From NCBI RefSeq assembly GCF_902506425.1, contig NZ_LR732488.1, forward strand, positions 62,001 to 126,000: a stretch of 64,000 bases of DNA. Direction: 5' to 3'. How positions within the stretch are numbered: position 1 is the stretch's first letter; every line of letters starts with the position of its first letter. The notes below the pieces were generated by a model. That model was not told the origin of the DNA. It did no database searches and saw only the letters and a list, made by a program, of their open reading frames with translations. Made by a program: the position numbers and the translations under genes. This document shows positions 1-10,685 of this stretch, piece after piece. Source of the stretch: Novosphingobium sp. 9U (GTDB lineage Bacteria > Pseudomonadota > Alphaproteobacteria > Sphingomonadales > Sphingomonadaceae).

Positions 1-210
1 GCGAGGGGTGACGCCAAACTGATTAACGACTAAATTCGCTTCCGACTCTTGCGATCCGATCACGGCAGGCAGCTCGAGAAATAGCACTTGAGCAGCCCCG
101 GAACACTGCAATACCTTCCTTCCGCTCTTCAAGAAAACCGAGAGAACACAGAAGAGCGTACGCGCAACCGCACAAGGAGCTCAGAGCGGTCTTTGGCACG
201 AAGGAGTAGG

Positions 211-558
211 TCAGCAATGCGGATGTGGCAGGCTCGGGCTATCAGGATCGACCGGCACAATTTCAACATTGGTGACGGTCACCACGCGCTCGATGCGACC
301 GGCCAGCAGAAAGGCAGTTCGCTTGTCCCTCGGTGTGATCAGAAGGGTGACGCGGAAGCCATCGGCCGTGCGGCAGTAGTCGATCGTCAAGGGAATCAGC
401 TCGTGCTGAGCAAGGATCCCAAAAATGCGTGGCAACGCTTCTGTGCACGACAGACAAGCGAGATGTAGGATCCAGCCATGCGCGTGCGGGACCTTTGCGG
501 GGATCGGAATGTGAGGAGCACGCAAGGGATGCACGTGCGACGAAGCAACATCGGACAT
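211..558 (-). CDS. Small ACT-like domain protein (hypothetical)
   Basis: A 115-residue protein. Residues about 40-105 have the pattern of an ACT domain: a PRIFGILAQHEL helix like the one that opens acetohydroxyacid synthase small subunits, a hydrophobic strand (FRVTLLI), a second helix (LAGRIERVV) and a closing strand (VTNVEIVPV). ACT domains usually bind amino acids or oligomerise, so a sensor or regulatory subunit linked to branched-chain amino acids is conceivable beside the 2-oxoacid dehydrogenase genes. No clear ribosome binding site precedes the ATG at 558. The gene is on the same strand as the dehydrogenase operon but 300 bases past its end. The fold call is by eye only. Confidence 0.45.
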   Translation of the reverse strand: MSDVASSHVHPLRAPHIPIPAKVPHAHGWILHLACLSCTEALPRIFGILAQHELIPLTIDYCRTADGFRVTLLITPRDKRTAFLLAGRIERVVTVTNVEIVPVDPDSPSLPHPHC

Positions 559-858
559 GGAAGGAAACTTTCGCAGTTGTGATCGAACACGAATTTGGTG
601 GCGGAGTACGTACCGCCGGATCAGACCGGGCTAGCCTAGACCAGCAGATGACGCACACCAGCTCGGGACTTGTCGATGGCCCCTTGTCGCGACTCTAACT
701 GGCAGCCTCGTGAGAGCGCGATGGAGTGCTGCCCCGGGAGCGGCACTCTGCAGGCGAGGTCATTCACTCACAAACTCTCGGCGCTCACTAACAACTTGGG
801 TTCTCGGTCAACACCCCAGACTTTCTACAAGGCAGGGCGGACCAACCAGCATGCGGGT
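559..858. other. Non-coding stretch before the E2 gene 3' end
   Basis: About 300 bases between the small ACT-like gene and the end of the E2 gene. Only short unconvincing reading frames occur on either strand. No strong hairpin followed by a T-run and no conserved motif was seen. Confidence 0.5.
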
Positions 859-2136
859 TCATGGGGCGAACAGAAGCGCCGGAGTTTCCATCAGGCGTTT
901 AAGCGCCTGCACGAAGCATGCCGCGTTCCACCCGTCTACCACGCGATGATCGCAGGAGATCGAGAGGTTCATCATCTTGGCAATCTCAACTCGGCCGTCG
1001 CGCACGATCGGGCGTTCGACGATCTTGTTCGGCCCAATGATCGCCACCTCGGGGCGGTTTATGACCGGCGTGGTGGCGACACCACCAAGAGTTCCGAGTG
1101 ACGTCACGGTGAGTGTCGAGCCCGACAGTTCTTCCGGCTTGGCCTTTGCGGAGCGCGCGGCTTCGGCAAGGCGGGCGATCTCGCCGGCCAGTTGCCAGAT
1201 GTTGAGCGTTTGTGCGTTGCGGACCACCGGCACCATCAAGCCGGCATCGGTCTGCGTCGCGACGCCAAGGTTTACGGCACCCTTGCGAGTGACGACGCCA
1301 GCCTCGTCGTCGTATAGCGCATTGATCATTGGGAAGTCGGGCAGGGTGCGGCATAGCGCCACCACCAGCAGCGGCAGAACGCTCAGCTTGGGACGTTGGC
1401 CGCGCTCGGCGTTGAGGTCGGTGCGCAAAGCCTCGAGCTTGGTGACGTCGATCTCCTCGACATAGGAGAAGTGCGGAATGTGCCGCTTCGAGGCGGCCAT
1501 GTTCTCGGCGATGCGGCGGCGCAGGCCGATGACCCGGATCGGCTCGTCGGCGGCAGCGGCGGCGCTCGTTCCGTAGCCGCCCCTCGCATTGTAGGCGAGG
1601 AAGGCATCGAGATCGCCGTGCTTGATGCGTCCGTCGGTGCCGGGTTTCACATCTGCGAGGTCGATTGCAAGCGCTTTCGCCCGGTCGCGGACCGCGGGCG
1701 AAGCGAGAACGCGCGACCTTGAACTTGCCGCGGCGATTGCAGCGGGAGCAGGTCCCTGTGCGACTGGCTTCTGGGTGATCGACTCCTGAATGACGGGCTG
1801 CGGCTGGAGTCCCGCTTCGACTGGGGGCGATGCAGCAGGTGGCGGCGCAACCGGCTCGGCAGCTTTCGCTTCCGGAACGGCCACATTTTCGGTCTGATCG
1901 ACTTCGAACACTGCCAGCACAGCGCCGATCGCAACTTCGTCTCCTACCTCACCGGCCACGCTGACGAGCACGCCGCTGACGGGGGCCGTCATTTCGACAG
2001 TCGCCTTGTCGGTCATCATGTCTGCAATGGGATCGTCTTCCTCGATCCGGTCGCCAACCTTGGCGTGCCAGCCGACGATCTCGGCCGAAGCGATACCCTC
2101 GCCGATGTCCGGCAGCTTAAATGAATAGTGAGGCAC
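859..2136 (-). CDS. bkdB: Branched-chain 2-oxoacid dehydrogenase E2 (dihydrolipoamide acyltransferase)
   Basis: The E2 core of a 2-oxoacid dehydrogenase complex: it carries the acyl group on a lipoyl arm and passes it to CoA in the cytoplasm. Residues 1-80 are one lipoyl domain with the lipoylated lysine in MTDKATVEM (about K44). An Ala/Pro-rich linker follows, then a peripheral subunit-binding domain around ASPAVRDRAKALAIDL, and the catalytic domain ending with DHRVVDGW (His about 397). 425 residues is normal. It is last in an operon with E1-beta and E1-alpha, 3 bases after the E1-beta stop. Its pairing with separate E1 subunits and an Lrp-type regulator favours a branched-chain rather than a pyruvate complex. 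No E3 gene is in the window. Confidence 0.9.
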   Translation of the reverse strand: MPHYSFKLPDIGEGIASAEIVGWHAKVGDRIEEDDPIADMMTDKATVEMTAPVSGVLVSVAGEVGDEVAIGAVLAVFEVDQTENVAVPEAKAAEPVAPPPAASPPVEAGLQPQPVIQESITQKPVAQGPAPAAIAAASSRSRVLASPAVRDRAKALAIDLADVKPGTDGRIKHGDLDAFLAYNARGGYGTSAAAAADEPIRVIGLRRRIAENMAASKRHIPHFSYVEEIDVTKLEALRTDLNAERGQRPKLSVLPLLVVALCRTLPDFPMINALYDDEAGVVTRKGAVNLGVATQTDAGLMVPVVRNAQTLNIWQLAGEIARLAEAARSAKAKPEELSGSTLTVTSLGTLGGVATTPVINRPEVAIIGPNKIVERPIVRDGRVEIAKMMNLSISCDHRVVDGWNAACFVQALKRLMETPALLFAP

Positions 2137-2139
2137 GTG

Positions 2140-4445
<2,306 letters not shown>

Positions 4446-4587
4446 TCAACGGCATGCATGCCGGGTTCGGACGAGCCGCAATCAGTTGAGACTAGCTGAA
4501 GAAGCTCTTTAAAAAAAATGCGATTGCACCCCTTCGGATACCATATTCAGCATGATTCATTCTGCTTGTGCTTCTATGAAGCATAGG

Positions 4588-5052
4588 ATGTTGGAAAATC
4601 TCGACGACTTCGACAAACGCATCCTCCGTGAGTTGCAGATCGATGCGTCCCGGTCCGCAGCGGAGATCGGGGAACGCGTGGGGCTATCTCAGGCGCCATG
4701 CTGGCGGCGCATTCAAAAGCTGAAGGAGAGCGGCTACATCAAAAGTCAGGTGGCTCTGCTCGACCGGCGCAAGTTGGGCTTCAACGCGCAAATCTTCGCA
4801 CAGATCAAGCTTACGGCAACAGGTCGGTCCAACGTTGAAGACTTCACCCGCGCGATCCAAGAGTTTCCCGAAGTGCTCGACTGCTTCGTGCTGATGGGCA
4901 GCGTTGACTTCATGCTGCGCATCGTGGCGAAGGACATCGAAGCTTACGAACGGTTCTTTTTCGACAAGCTTTCGATGGTTCCGGGCGTGCAGGAGATCAA
5001 CTCGATCATGGCGTTATCGGAGATCAAAAGCACTTCGATCCTGCCGATCTAG
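4588..5052 (+). CDS. Lrp/AsnC family regulator, probably of the bkd operon
   Basis: A protein of about 154 residues: an N-terminal winged helix-turn-helix (DDFDKRILRELQIDASRSAAEIGERVGLSQAPCWRRIQKL) followed by a RAM/ACT effector domain (residues about 70-140) ending IMALSEIKSTSILPI. I use the ATG at 4588 because the family normally begins MLENLDDFDKRIL and an AGG lies just upstream; an in-frame ATG at 4552 would add 12 residues. It is divergent from the E1-alpha gene, the usual position of BkdR-type regulators sensing branched-chain amino acids. It converges with the Baeyer-Villiger gene, with a hairpin between them. Confidence 0.88.
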   Translation: MLENLDDFDKRILRELQIDASRSAAEIGERVGLSQAPCWRRIQKLKESGYIKSQVALLDRRKLGFNAQIFAQIKLTATGRSNVEDFTRAIQEFPEVLDCFVLMGSVDFMLRIVAKDIEAYERFFFDKLSMVPGVQEINSIMALSEIKSTSILPI

Positions 5053-5063
5053 CCCGGCATGTT

Positions 5064-5103
5064 TGGCGATGAAGGGAAGACGAGGCATACACCTTCATCG
5101 CCA
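5064..5103. terminator. Hairpin between two convergent genes
   Basis: A perfect 12-base inverted repeat (TGGCGATGAAGG at 5064-5075 and its complement at 5092-5103) with a 16-base loop lies between the Lrp-type gene and the Baeyer-Villiger gene. There is no T-run, so intrinsic termination is uncertain. It could protect the 3' ends or help end both transcripts. Confidence 0.45.
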
Positions 5104-5111
5104 CCAGCCGA

Positions 5112-6914
5112 TTACTGCAGGACCAGGCCCTCGAACTTGCCACTTGCGCGCCACTGCTCCCACATTTCGAAGAACTGAGTGGAAGGCAGGTACCAACCCG
5201 AGCCGATCGCACTGCGCCGGTCCGCCACGTTTCCTTCGGCATTGTAGTAGCCTGGCGTGCAGGCTTCGAGGAACGGCCGTCGCGCCTCCGCCACAGCGGC
5301 GATGGCATCCTGCCATCTATCTTCGGCTTCTGCCGTCGTGTCGACAATACGGACTCCGTTGTCCAAGCAGTGCTTGATGACGAAGGTCAGGTGATCAGCT
5401 TGCTCCTGCAGCATGTGCGGTACGTTGATGGTGACGCCCGTCTGCGTCAGGCCCATGAAGAACATGTTCGGAAAGCCCTGGCTGAAGAGGCCGTGGTACG
5501 TGATGAGCCCCTCGGCCCATTTGTCCGAAAGCTTCACGCCGCCGCGTCCGATTACGTCGTATCCCGCTTGATGGGCCCAGGTGGTTCCAAGTTCGAAGCC
5601 AGTGCAGAAGATCAGGCAATCCAGCTTGTGCTCGACGCCATCGACAACAAGACCTTCGGGGGTGATCCGTTCGATCCCTCCGCTCACATCGACGACCTTG
5701 ACGTGGTCCTGGTCGAATGCCTGGAGATAGTGGTCGCTGAAGCCCGGCCGCTTGCACATCGTACGGTAGTAAGCCTTCAGCAAATCGGCCTTCTTTGGAT
5801 CGTGCACGTACTGATCGACACGCGCGCGGATTTCCTCGTTGTAGCCGAAGTCGGCGATTTCCTGTGCTTGGGCTATACCTTCCGGGGTGCGCTGTTCGGG
5901 CGGTAATGCCATGACTGAGTCGATCAGCCGTCGAAAGAAGCGTGCCCAGCCATCATCGACCGGACAGTCCATGCTTTCGCCATTGGACAAGGCGTTAAAG
6001 GTCTTGATGCGCTGCCGCTGCCAACCTGCCGGCTGCGACTTGTACCACTCGATGTCCGTGGGATTGTTGTCGCGCACGCCCACGGCCGTGGGCGTGCGCT
6101 GGAATACGGTAACTTCCTTTGCCGCCTTGGCGAGCTCGGGAACCACCTGCAGCGCGGTTGTCCCGGTTCCGACGATGGCCACCCGCTTGTCGGCGAGCTT
6201 GTCCAGCCCGCCATCCGAGTTGCCGCCGGTGTAGTCGTAACGCCAGCGCGCGCTGTGGAAGGCGCAGCCGGCGAAATCCTCAATACCGGGAATGCCAGGC
6301 AGCTGCGGCTTGCCGAAGATGCCGCTCTGGGTTGTCACGAACCGCGCTCGCAGCTCGTCCCCGCGCGAGGTCATGACCGTCCAGCGCGCGTCCTGTTCGT
6401 TCCAGGTGACCCCGGTGACCTTGGTCTGGAACAAAGTGCGCTCGTACAGACCGAAGTGGCGCCCGAGCTGCTGGCAGTAGGCGAAGATCTCGCTGCCTCG
6501 CGCGTAACGCTCGGTGGGTATGTAGCCGGTCTCCTCCAAGAACGGGAGGTAAATGTAGGATTCCACATCGCAGCGAAGGCCCGGATAGCGATTCCAATAC
6601 CAAGTGCCTCCGAAGTCGGCGGCTATATCGACCATCAGGAAGTTCTTGATGCCATTTTGCTCAAGCGTCGCCGCAAGCTGGATGCCACCAAACCCGGTGC
6701 CGATGATCAGGACATCGACATCTTCCTGACGCGGATTGCGGGGTTTGATCTCTTCGACATACGGATCTTCGGCGAACTTGGCGAACTTGCCGTCGGTGAA
6801 GGTGTACTGGTCGGTGCCAGCAGGTTTGATGCGCTTCAGCCGCTCGGCCTCATAGCGCTCGCGAATGGCGTCCAGGTCGATCTGGCTCTGATCGCCGGTT
6901 TGATCTTCACTCAT
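5112..6914 (-). CDS. Baeyer-Villiger monooxygenase (FAD, NADPH, type I)
   Basis: Inserts one oxygen atom beside a ketone to give an ester or lactone, using FAD and NADPH. Seen: FAD Rossmann motif GTGFGG (residues 72-77), the type I fingerprint F-x-G-x-x-x-H-x-x-x-W as FAGCAFHSARW (214-224), and a second Rossmann motif GTGTTA (249-254). At 600 residues with an N-terminal extension of about 65, it resembles the longer enzymes acting on large cyclic ketones more than short cyclohexanone monooxygenases. The ATG at 6914 has GGAG upstream; an in-frame TTG lies 12 bases earlier. Last gene of the leftward operon. The substrate is unknown; a ketone left by the 16-24 kb retro-aldol system is one possibility. 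Confidence 0.93.
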   Translation of the reverse strand: MSEDQTGDQSQIDLDAIRERYEAERLKRIKPAGTDQYTFTDGKFAKFAEDPYVEEIKPRNPRQEDVDVLIIGTGFGGIQLAATLEQNGIKNFLMVDIAADFGGTWYWNRYPGLRCDVESYIYLPFLEETGYIPTERYARGSEIFAYCQQLGRHFGLYERTLFQTKVTGVTWNEQDARWTVMTSRGDELRARFVTTQSGIFGKPQLPGIPGIEDFAGCAFHSARWRYDYTGGNSDGGLDKLADKRVAIVGTGTTALQVVPELAKAAKEVTVFQRTPTAVGVRDNNPTDIEWYKSQPAGWQRQRIKTFNALSNGESMDCPVDDGWARFFRRLIDSVMALPPEQRTPEGIAQAQEIADFGYNEEIRARVDQYVHDPKKADLLKAYYRTMCKRPGFSDHYLQAFDQDHVKVVDVSGGIERITPEGLVVDGVEHKLDCLIFCTGFELGTTWAHQAGYDVIGRGGVKLSDKWAEGLITYHGLFSQGFPNMFFMGLTQTGVTINVPHMLQEQADHLTFVIKHCLDNGVRIVDTTAEAEDRWQDAIAAVAEARRPFLEACTPGYYNAEGNVADRRSAIGSGWYLPSTQFFEMWEQWRASGKFEGLVLQ

Positions 6915-6996
6915 TACTGTCTCCAAACGATCGCTCGGATCGCCTTTTCGAGCACCCGAAGTGGCTCAACGGCTTATTGTTATGTTGTGGGGCTGC

Positions 6997-7755
6997 TCAG
7001 CGGATCGTCCATCCGCCGTCGATTACCATCGAAGCACCGTGGACAAAGCTGGATTCGTCGCTGGCAAGATAGAGCGCCATCTCGGCAATCTCCTCGGGCC
7101 GGCCCTGGCGACCTGCGGGAACGCTTTCGACCACGGCCATCACCTCGGGCGCATCTTGCAGGAAGGATCGCGACAGATCGGTCTCGATCGCACCCGGGCA
7201 AATCGCATTGGCACGAATGCCGGCCTGGCCGTAGTCGGCTGAAACCTGCTTGGTCAGACCGATTACGCCGTGCTTCGAGGCAGTGTAGGCAAGCCCACCC
7301 GCTTGTGCGACCAAACCCGCCATAGAGGCGAGGTTCACGAACGTGCCGGACCCTTGCTCGAGCATGCCGGGAAGGAAGGCGCGACTGACCATGAAGGTCC
7401 CGGTCAAGTTGATGCCTATGATCCGCTGCCACAGTTCGTCCGTGACAGCTCCGAGCGGCGTGAAGTCGTCCAGCACGCCGGCGTTGTTGCAGACCACATC
7501 AACCCGGCCGAAGTGCTCCAGCGATGCGGCGACGAGCGCCTCCACCGAGGCCTTGTTGGAAACGTCGACTTTGAAGCCTACCGCAGTGCCGCCTGAAGCA
7601 TTGATGCTTTCGGCAACCGACTGTGCGGCGGTTTGGTCGATGTCGCAAACCACCACGCTGGCGCCGGCGCGGGCAAATCGCTCGGCGATGGCGCGGCCAA
7701 TGCCCTTGCCCGAGCCGGTGACCACGGCGATCTTGTCACTCAATCTCTCAGTCAC
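6997..7755 (-). CDS. Short-chain dehydrogenase/reductase
   Basis: A classical SDR of 252 residues that would oxidise an alcohol or reduce a ketone with NAD(P). Seen: cofactor motif TGSGKGIG near the N terminus, NNAG near residue 90, catalytic Ser in NLASM and Y-x-x-x-K in YTASKHG, and the C-terminal IDGG segment. An acidic residue after the second strand (VVVCDIDQ) suggests NAD(H). It lies between the old-yellow-enzyme gene and the Baeyer-Villiger gene in the leftward operon, so producing or consuming the ketone substrate of the latter is a natural inference. Confidence 0.9.
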   Translation of the reverse strand: MTERLSDKIAVVTGSGKGIGRAIAERFARAGASVVVCDIDQTAAQSVAESINASGGTAVGFKVDVSNKASVEALVAASLEHFGRVDVVCNNAGVLDDFTPLGAVTDELWQRIIGINLTGTFMVSRAFLPGMLEQGSGTFVNLASMAGLVAQAGGLAYTASKHGVIGLTKQVSADYGQAGIRANAICPGAIETDLSRSFLQDAPEVMAVVESVPAGRQGRPEEIAEMALYLASDESSFVHGASMVIDGGWTIR

Positions 7756-7803
7756 ATCGTCTCTCCAACTATCGTTTCGAGGCGCTCGGCGCCGTCGTTG
7801 ACC

Positions 7804-8955
7804 TCAGTTCAGTTCGGCAAGGGCGCTGACCGAGAATGGGTTGAGGCTGGTCGCCGCGCCTGCGGCGACGATCTTGGGCCAATCTGGATTGATGATGAGC
7901 GCGCGTCCGATGGCGACGAGATCAAACTCTTCGCTGCGGACGCGTTCGACCAAATCAGATAACGACCGCGGCAGCGCAGTCTCGCCGCCCATTAGGGTCG
8001 AGATCATCTCTGCGTCGAGCGTCACCGATCCAACCGTGATCGCCGGCTTGCCCGAAAGCTTGCGCGTCCAGCCCGCCAGGTTGAGGTCCGAGTCGGGGAA
8101 CTCAGGCTCCCAATACCGGCGCTGCGAACAGTGGAAGATGTCCACGCCGGCTTCCACCAACGGCTGCAGGAACGCTTCAAGTTCCTCCGGGGTCGGCCAA
8201 GCGCGTGCCGTGTAATCCTGCATCTTCCACTGCGAGAAGCGCAGGATGATCGGGAAGTCCGGCGTCGTGTTCGCTCTGATCCGGCGAACGACTTCGGCGG
8301 CGAAGCGGGTGCGGGCGGTGATGTCGCCGCCGTAAAGATCGGTGCGGGCGTTGGTCTCATGCCAGAAGAACTGATCGATGAGGTAGCCGTGGGCGCCGTG
8401 AATCTCGACACCGTCGAAGCCAATATCGAGAGCGTCACGCGCTGCCTTGGCGTAAGCGTCGATGATGTGCTCGATCTCGGCCCCGGTCATAGCTCGGCCA
8501 CCTTCGACGCCGCTCTTCACCAGCCCCGAAGGACCAAGCCGCTCGGCTTCATCAGCGCCGCGATCCTCATAAATTTCGGCGACTTCGCTTTTGGCGGCGG
8601 CGCCAACGTGCCAGAGTTGCGGCACCATCTTGGCTCCGGCGGATTGGACTTGACGGCACACTTCGCGCCAGCCCGCGAGCGCGGCCTCGCCATGGAACAC
8701 CGGTACGTTCGGATCATTCGAGGCAGAAGGATGATCGATCCAGGTGCCCTCGGAAATGATCAGACCGACGCCGCCCTCAGCGCGCTTGCGATAGTATTCC
8801 GCGACATTTGCGCCGGGCACGCCGCCCGGTGAGAATGCCCGCGTCATGGGTGCCATGACCAGGCGGTTACGCAGCTCCAAACCGCCGAGTGTCACTCGTT
8901 CGAATAGCGGCGCCACCGTGGGATCGGGATTGGTAAGAGATGTTGGCTGTTCCAC
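7804..8955 (-). CDS. Old-yellow-enzyme family flavin oxidoreductase (ene-reductase)
   Basis: An FMN-binding TIM-barrel of 383 residues of the NADH:flavin oxidoreductase/OYE family, which reduces activated C=C bonds of enones. Seen: N-terminal LFERVTLGGLELRNRLVMAPMTR, the LWHVGA strand, HGAHGYLIDQFFW with the substrate-binding histidine, and the late phosphate-binding segment (ITVGSVTL, FDLVAIGRALI). It starts with GTG at 8955, with GGGACGAG upstream, 15 bases after the HMG-CoA lyase stop. With the neighbouring SDR and Baeyer-Villiger enzyme it suggests stepwise processing of an unsaturated cyclic ketone. Confidence 0.9.
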   Translation of the reverse strand: MEQPTSLTNPDPTVAPLFERVTLGGLELRNRLVMAPMTRAFSPGGVPGANVAEYYRKRAEGGVGLIISEGTWIDHPSASNDPNVPVFHGEAALAGWREVCRQVQSAGAKMVPQLWHVGAAAKSEVAEIYEDRGADEAERLGPSGLVKSGVEGGRAMTGAEIEHIIDAYAKAARDALDIGFDGVEIHGAHGYLIDQFFWHETNARTDLYGGDITARTRFAAEVVRRIRANTTPDFPIILRFSQWKMQDYTARAWPTPEELEAFLQPLVEAGVDIFHCSQRRYWEPEFPDSDLNLAGWTRKLSGKPAITVGSVTLDAEMISTLMGGETALPRSLSDLVERVRSEEFDLVAIGRALIINPDWPKIVAAGAATSLNPFSVSALAELN

Positions 8956-8970
8956 GCGATGCTCGTCCCA

Positions 8971-9891
8971 TTATGCCGTGAGTACGGGGGGCTTGTACCC
9001 AGCGCGCAGGATCGCGCCGGTAAACCGCTCTTGCGGCAGCCAAGTTTCCACCTTGCGCCGAAGCGCCAGCAGCCGATCGAAGTCGACGCCGGTCTCGAAA
9101 CCCTCGGCTTCGAGCATGAACGCAGCGTCCTCGAAGTTGATGTTGCCAGTAGCGCCCGGCGCAAAGGGGCAGCCGCCCAGCCCGCCGATCGAAGCGTCGA
9201 AGCGGCGGACCCCCGCGCGCAAGGCCGCTGCGACGTTGGCGAGGCCCATTCCGCGCGTGTCGTGGAAGTGTGCCGCAACCGGCTGTGCCGGGAGCCGCTC
9301 GCGCAGACGGGTGAACAGCCGCTCGACTTGACCAGGTGCGCCATAGCCAACGGTGTCGGCGATCAGGACCTCGGCCGCACCCGCTGCGGTGACGCGCTCG
9401 GCAAGGTCGAGCACCCGGTCTTCATCAACGTAGCCCTGCAGCGAGCAACCGAACGCCGTCGCGACGCCGCAGCTCAGCGTCACCGTCTCCTTGAAACCGA
9501 GGTTGTCGCGCAAGGCGACGATCCGCTCGAACTCCTCGGCAGCCTCGTCGCTGGTGCGACGCGCATTGGCACTGCTGTGCGCCTCGCTGGCTGAGAGCAC
9601 ATAGCTGACCTGCCGCAGCCCGCTAGCGAACGCGTCCGCCGCGCCGCGCAGGTTCAGCACCAGTGCGGACGGCGTGAGGCCCGGCACCGTGAGCGCGAAT
9701 TCTGCGACTTTCGCCGCATCGGCGAAGATCGGGAAGGTCTTGGGAGGCACGAACGACGTTACCTCCATCTCAGTCAGCCCGGCGGCAACCGCGCCTTCGA
9801 TCCACTCGATCTTGCGTTCGGTCGAAAGGTCCGTCTTGACCATTTGCAGGCCATCGCGAAGGCCGACCTCGCGGAGATAGACGCGCTCCAT
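8971..9891 (-). CDS. Hydroxymethylglutaryl-CoA lyase family protein
   Basis: HMG-CoA lyases split 3-hydroxy-3-methylglutaryl-CoA (or close analogues) into acetoacetate and acetyl-CoA. Seen: the REVGLRDGLQ motif (residues 7-16) with catalytic Arg and metal-binding Asp, HFHDTRGMG (about 208-216) supplying metal-binding histidines, and the family signature GGLGGCPFAPGATGN (236-250) with catalytic Cys241. 306 residues is usual. It lies 2 bases after the enoyl-CoA hydratase stop. Together they recall the end of leucine or isoprenoid degradation, but no biotin carboxylase is present here, so a related 3-hydroxy-3-methyl acyl-CoA may be the substrate. Confidence 0.92.
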   Translation of the reverse strand: MERVYLREVGLRDGLQMVKTDLSTERKIEWIEGAVAAGLTEMEVTSFVPPKTFPIFADAAKVAEFALTVPGLTPSALVLNLRGAADAFASGLRQVSYVLSASEAHSSANARRTSDEAAEEFERIVALRDNLGFKETVTLSCGVATAFGCSLQGYVDEDRVLDLAERVTAAGAAEVLIADTVGYGAPGQVERLFTRLRERLPAQPVAAHFHDTRGMGLANVAAALRAGVRRFDASIGGLGGCPFAPGATGNINFEDAAFMLEAEGFETGVDFDRLLALRRKVETWLPQERFTGAILRAGYKPPVLTA

Positions 9892-9893
9892 CG

Positions 9894-10685
9894 TCAGTGT
9901 CCCTGAAAGCGGGGCTTCCGCTTCTCGTTGAAGGCGAGGACCCCCTCGTGGCGGTCCTGGGTCGGGACGAGGCGGTTGTAGGCCTCGATCTCGTAAGCGA
10001 GCCCATCGGCTAGCGACATCTGAAGCCCGCGGTGGATCGCCTGCTTCGCCTGGCGAACGGCGAGGGGAGCGTTGCCGGCGATGCGCTGAGCCCGCTCGAT
10101 CGCTGCCGGGACCAGAGCCTCAGCAGTGAACGTCCTGTTGACTAGGCCCCAAGCTTCGGCTGCTGCGGCGCCGAACGGCTCGGCACTCATGATCAGTTCC
10201 TTGGCGCGTCGCTCGCCCATGGACCGCGCGATGTTCTGCGTGCCGCCAGCTCCAGGGATTATGCCGAGCGACACCTCTGTCAGCGCAAAGCGGGCTGATT
10301 GCGACGCGTAGATGAAGTCGCAGCATGCCGCGATCTCGCATCCGCCGCCGTACGCTGCACCGTTGACCGCAGCGATGACGGGCACCGGACAGTTCAGGAT
10401 TGCACGCGCCATGCGCTCAAAGATCACGTGCTGATCGCGCCAGGCGGCATCGGTCATGCCGTTGCGCTCCTTGAGATCGCCGCCGGCACAGAACGCCTTT
10501 TCGCCCGCGCCGGTGAGGACCACGCAGCGGATATCGCCTGCCTGCATCAGCAGGCCCTCGAAGACCTCCATCAGCTCGAGGCCCATCGCCGTGTTGAGCG
10601 CGTTCGAGCGGTCCGGCCGGTTCATCGTCACCAGCAGGACGTGCTCGGCGGGCTGTTTGATCGTCAGGGTGCGATCTTCGCTCAT
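9894..10685 (-). CDS. Enoyl-CoA hydratase/isomerase family protein
   Basis: A crotonase-fold protein of 263 residues. The oxyanion-hole segments are visible (KAFCAGGDLKER and GAAYGGGCEIAACCDF), and both catalytic-type glutamates are in place (TEVSLGIIPGAGGTQ and GERRAKELIM), supporting true hydratase activity. Its start overlaps the MmgE/PrpD stop by 4 bases and it lies directly before HMG-CoA lyase, which suggests hydration of a 3-methyl-branched enoyl-CoA (methylglutaconyl-CoA-like) to the lyase substrate. That specific role is inference. Confidence 0.9.
   Translation of the reverse strand: MSEDRTLTIKQPAEHVLLVTMNRPDRSNALNTAMGLELMEVFEGLLMQAGDIRCVVLTGAGEKAFCAGGDLKERNGMTDAAWRDQHVIFERMARAILNCPVPVIAAVNGAAYGGGCEIAACCDFIYASQSARFALTEVSLGIIPGAGGTQNIARSMGERRAKELIMSAEPFGAAAAEAWGLVNRTFTAEALVPAAIERAQRIAGNAPLAVRQAKQAIHRGLQMSLADGLAYEIEAYNRLVPTQDRHEGVLAFNEKRKPRFQGH

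Noticed and set aside
23-217. 64-codon frame at the left edge
   Set aside because: No ribosome binding site, no similarity; it overlaps the end of the ACT-like gene.
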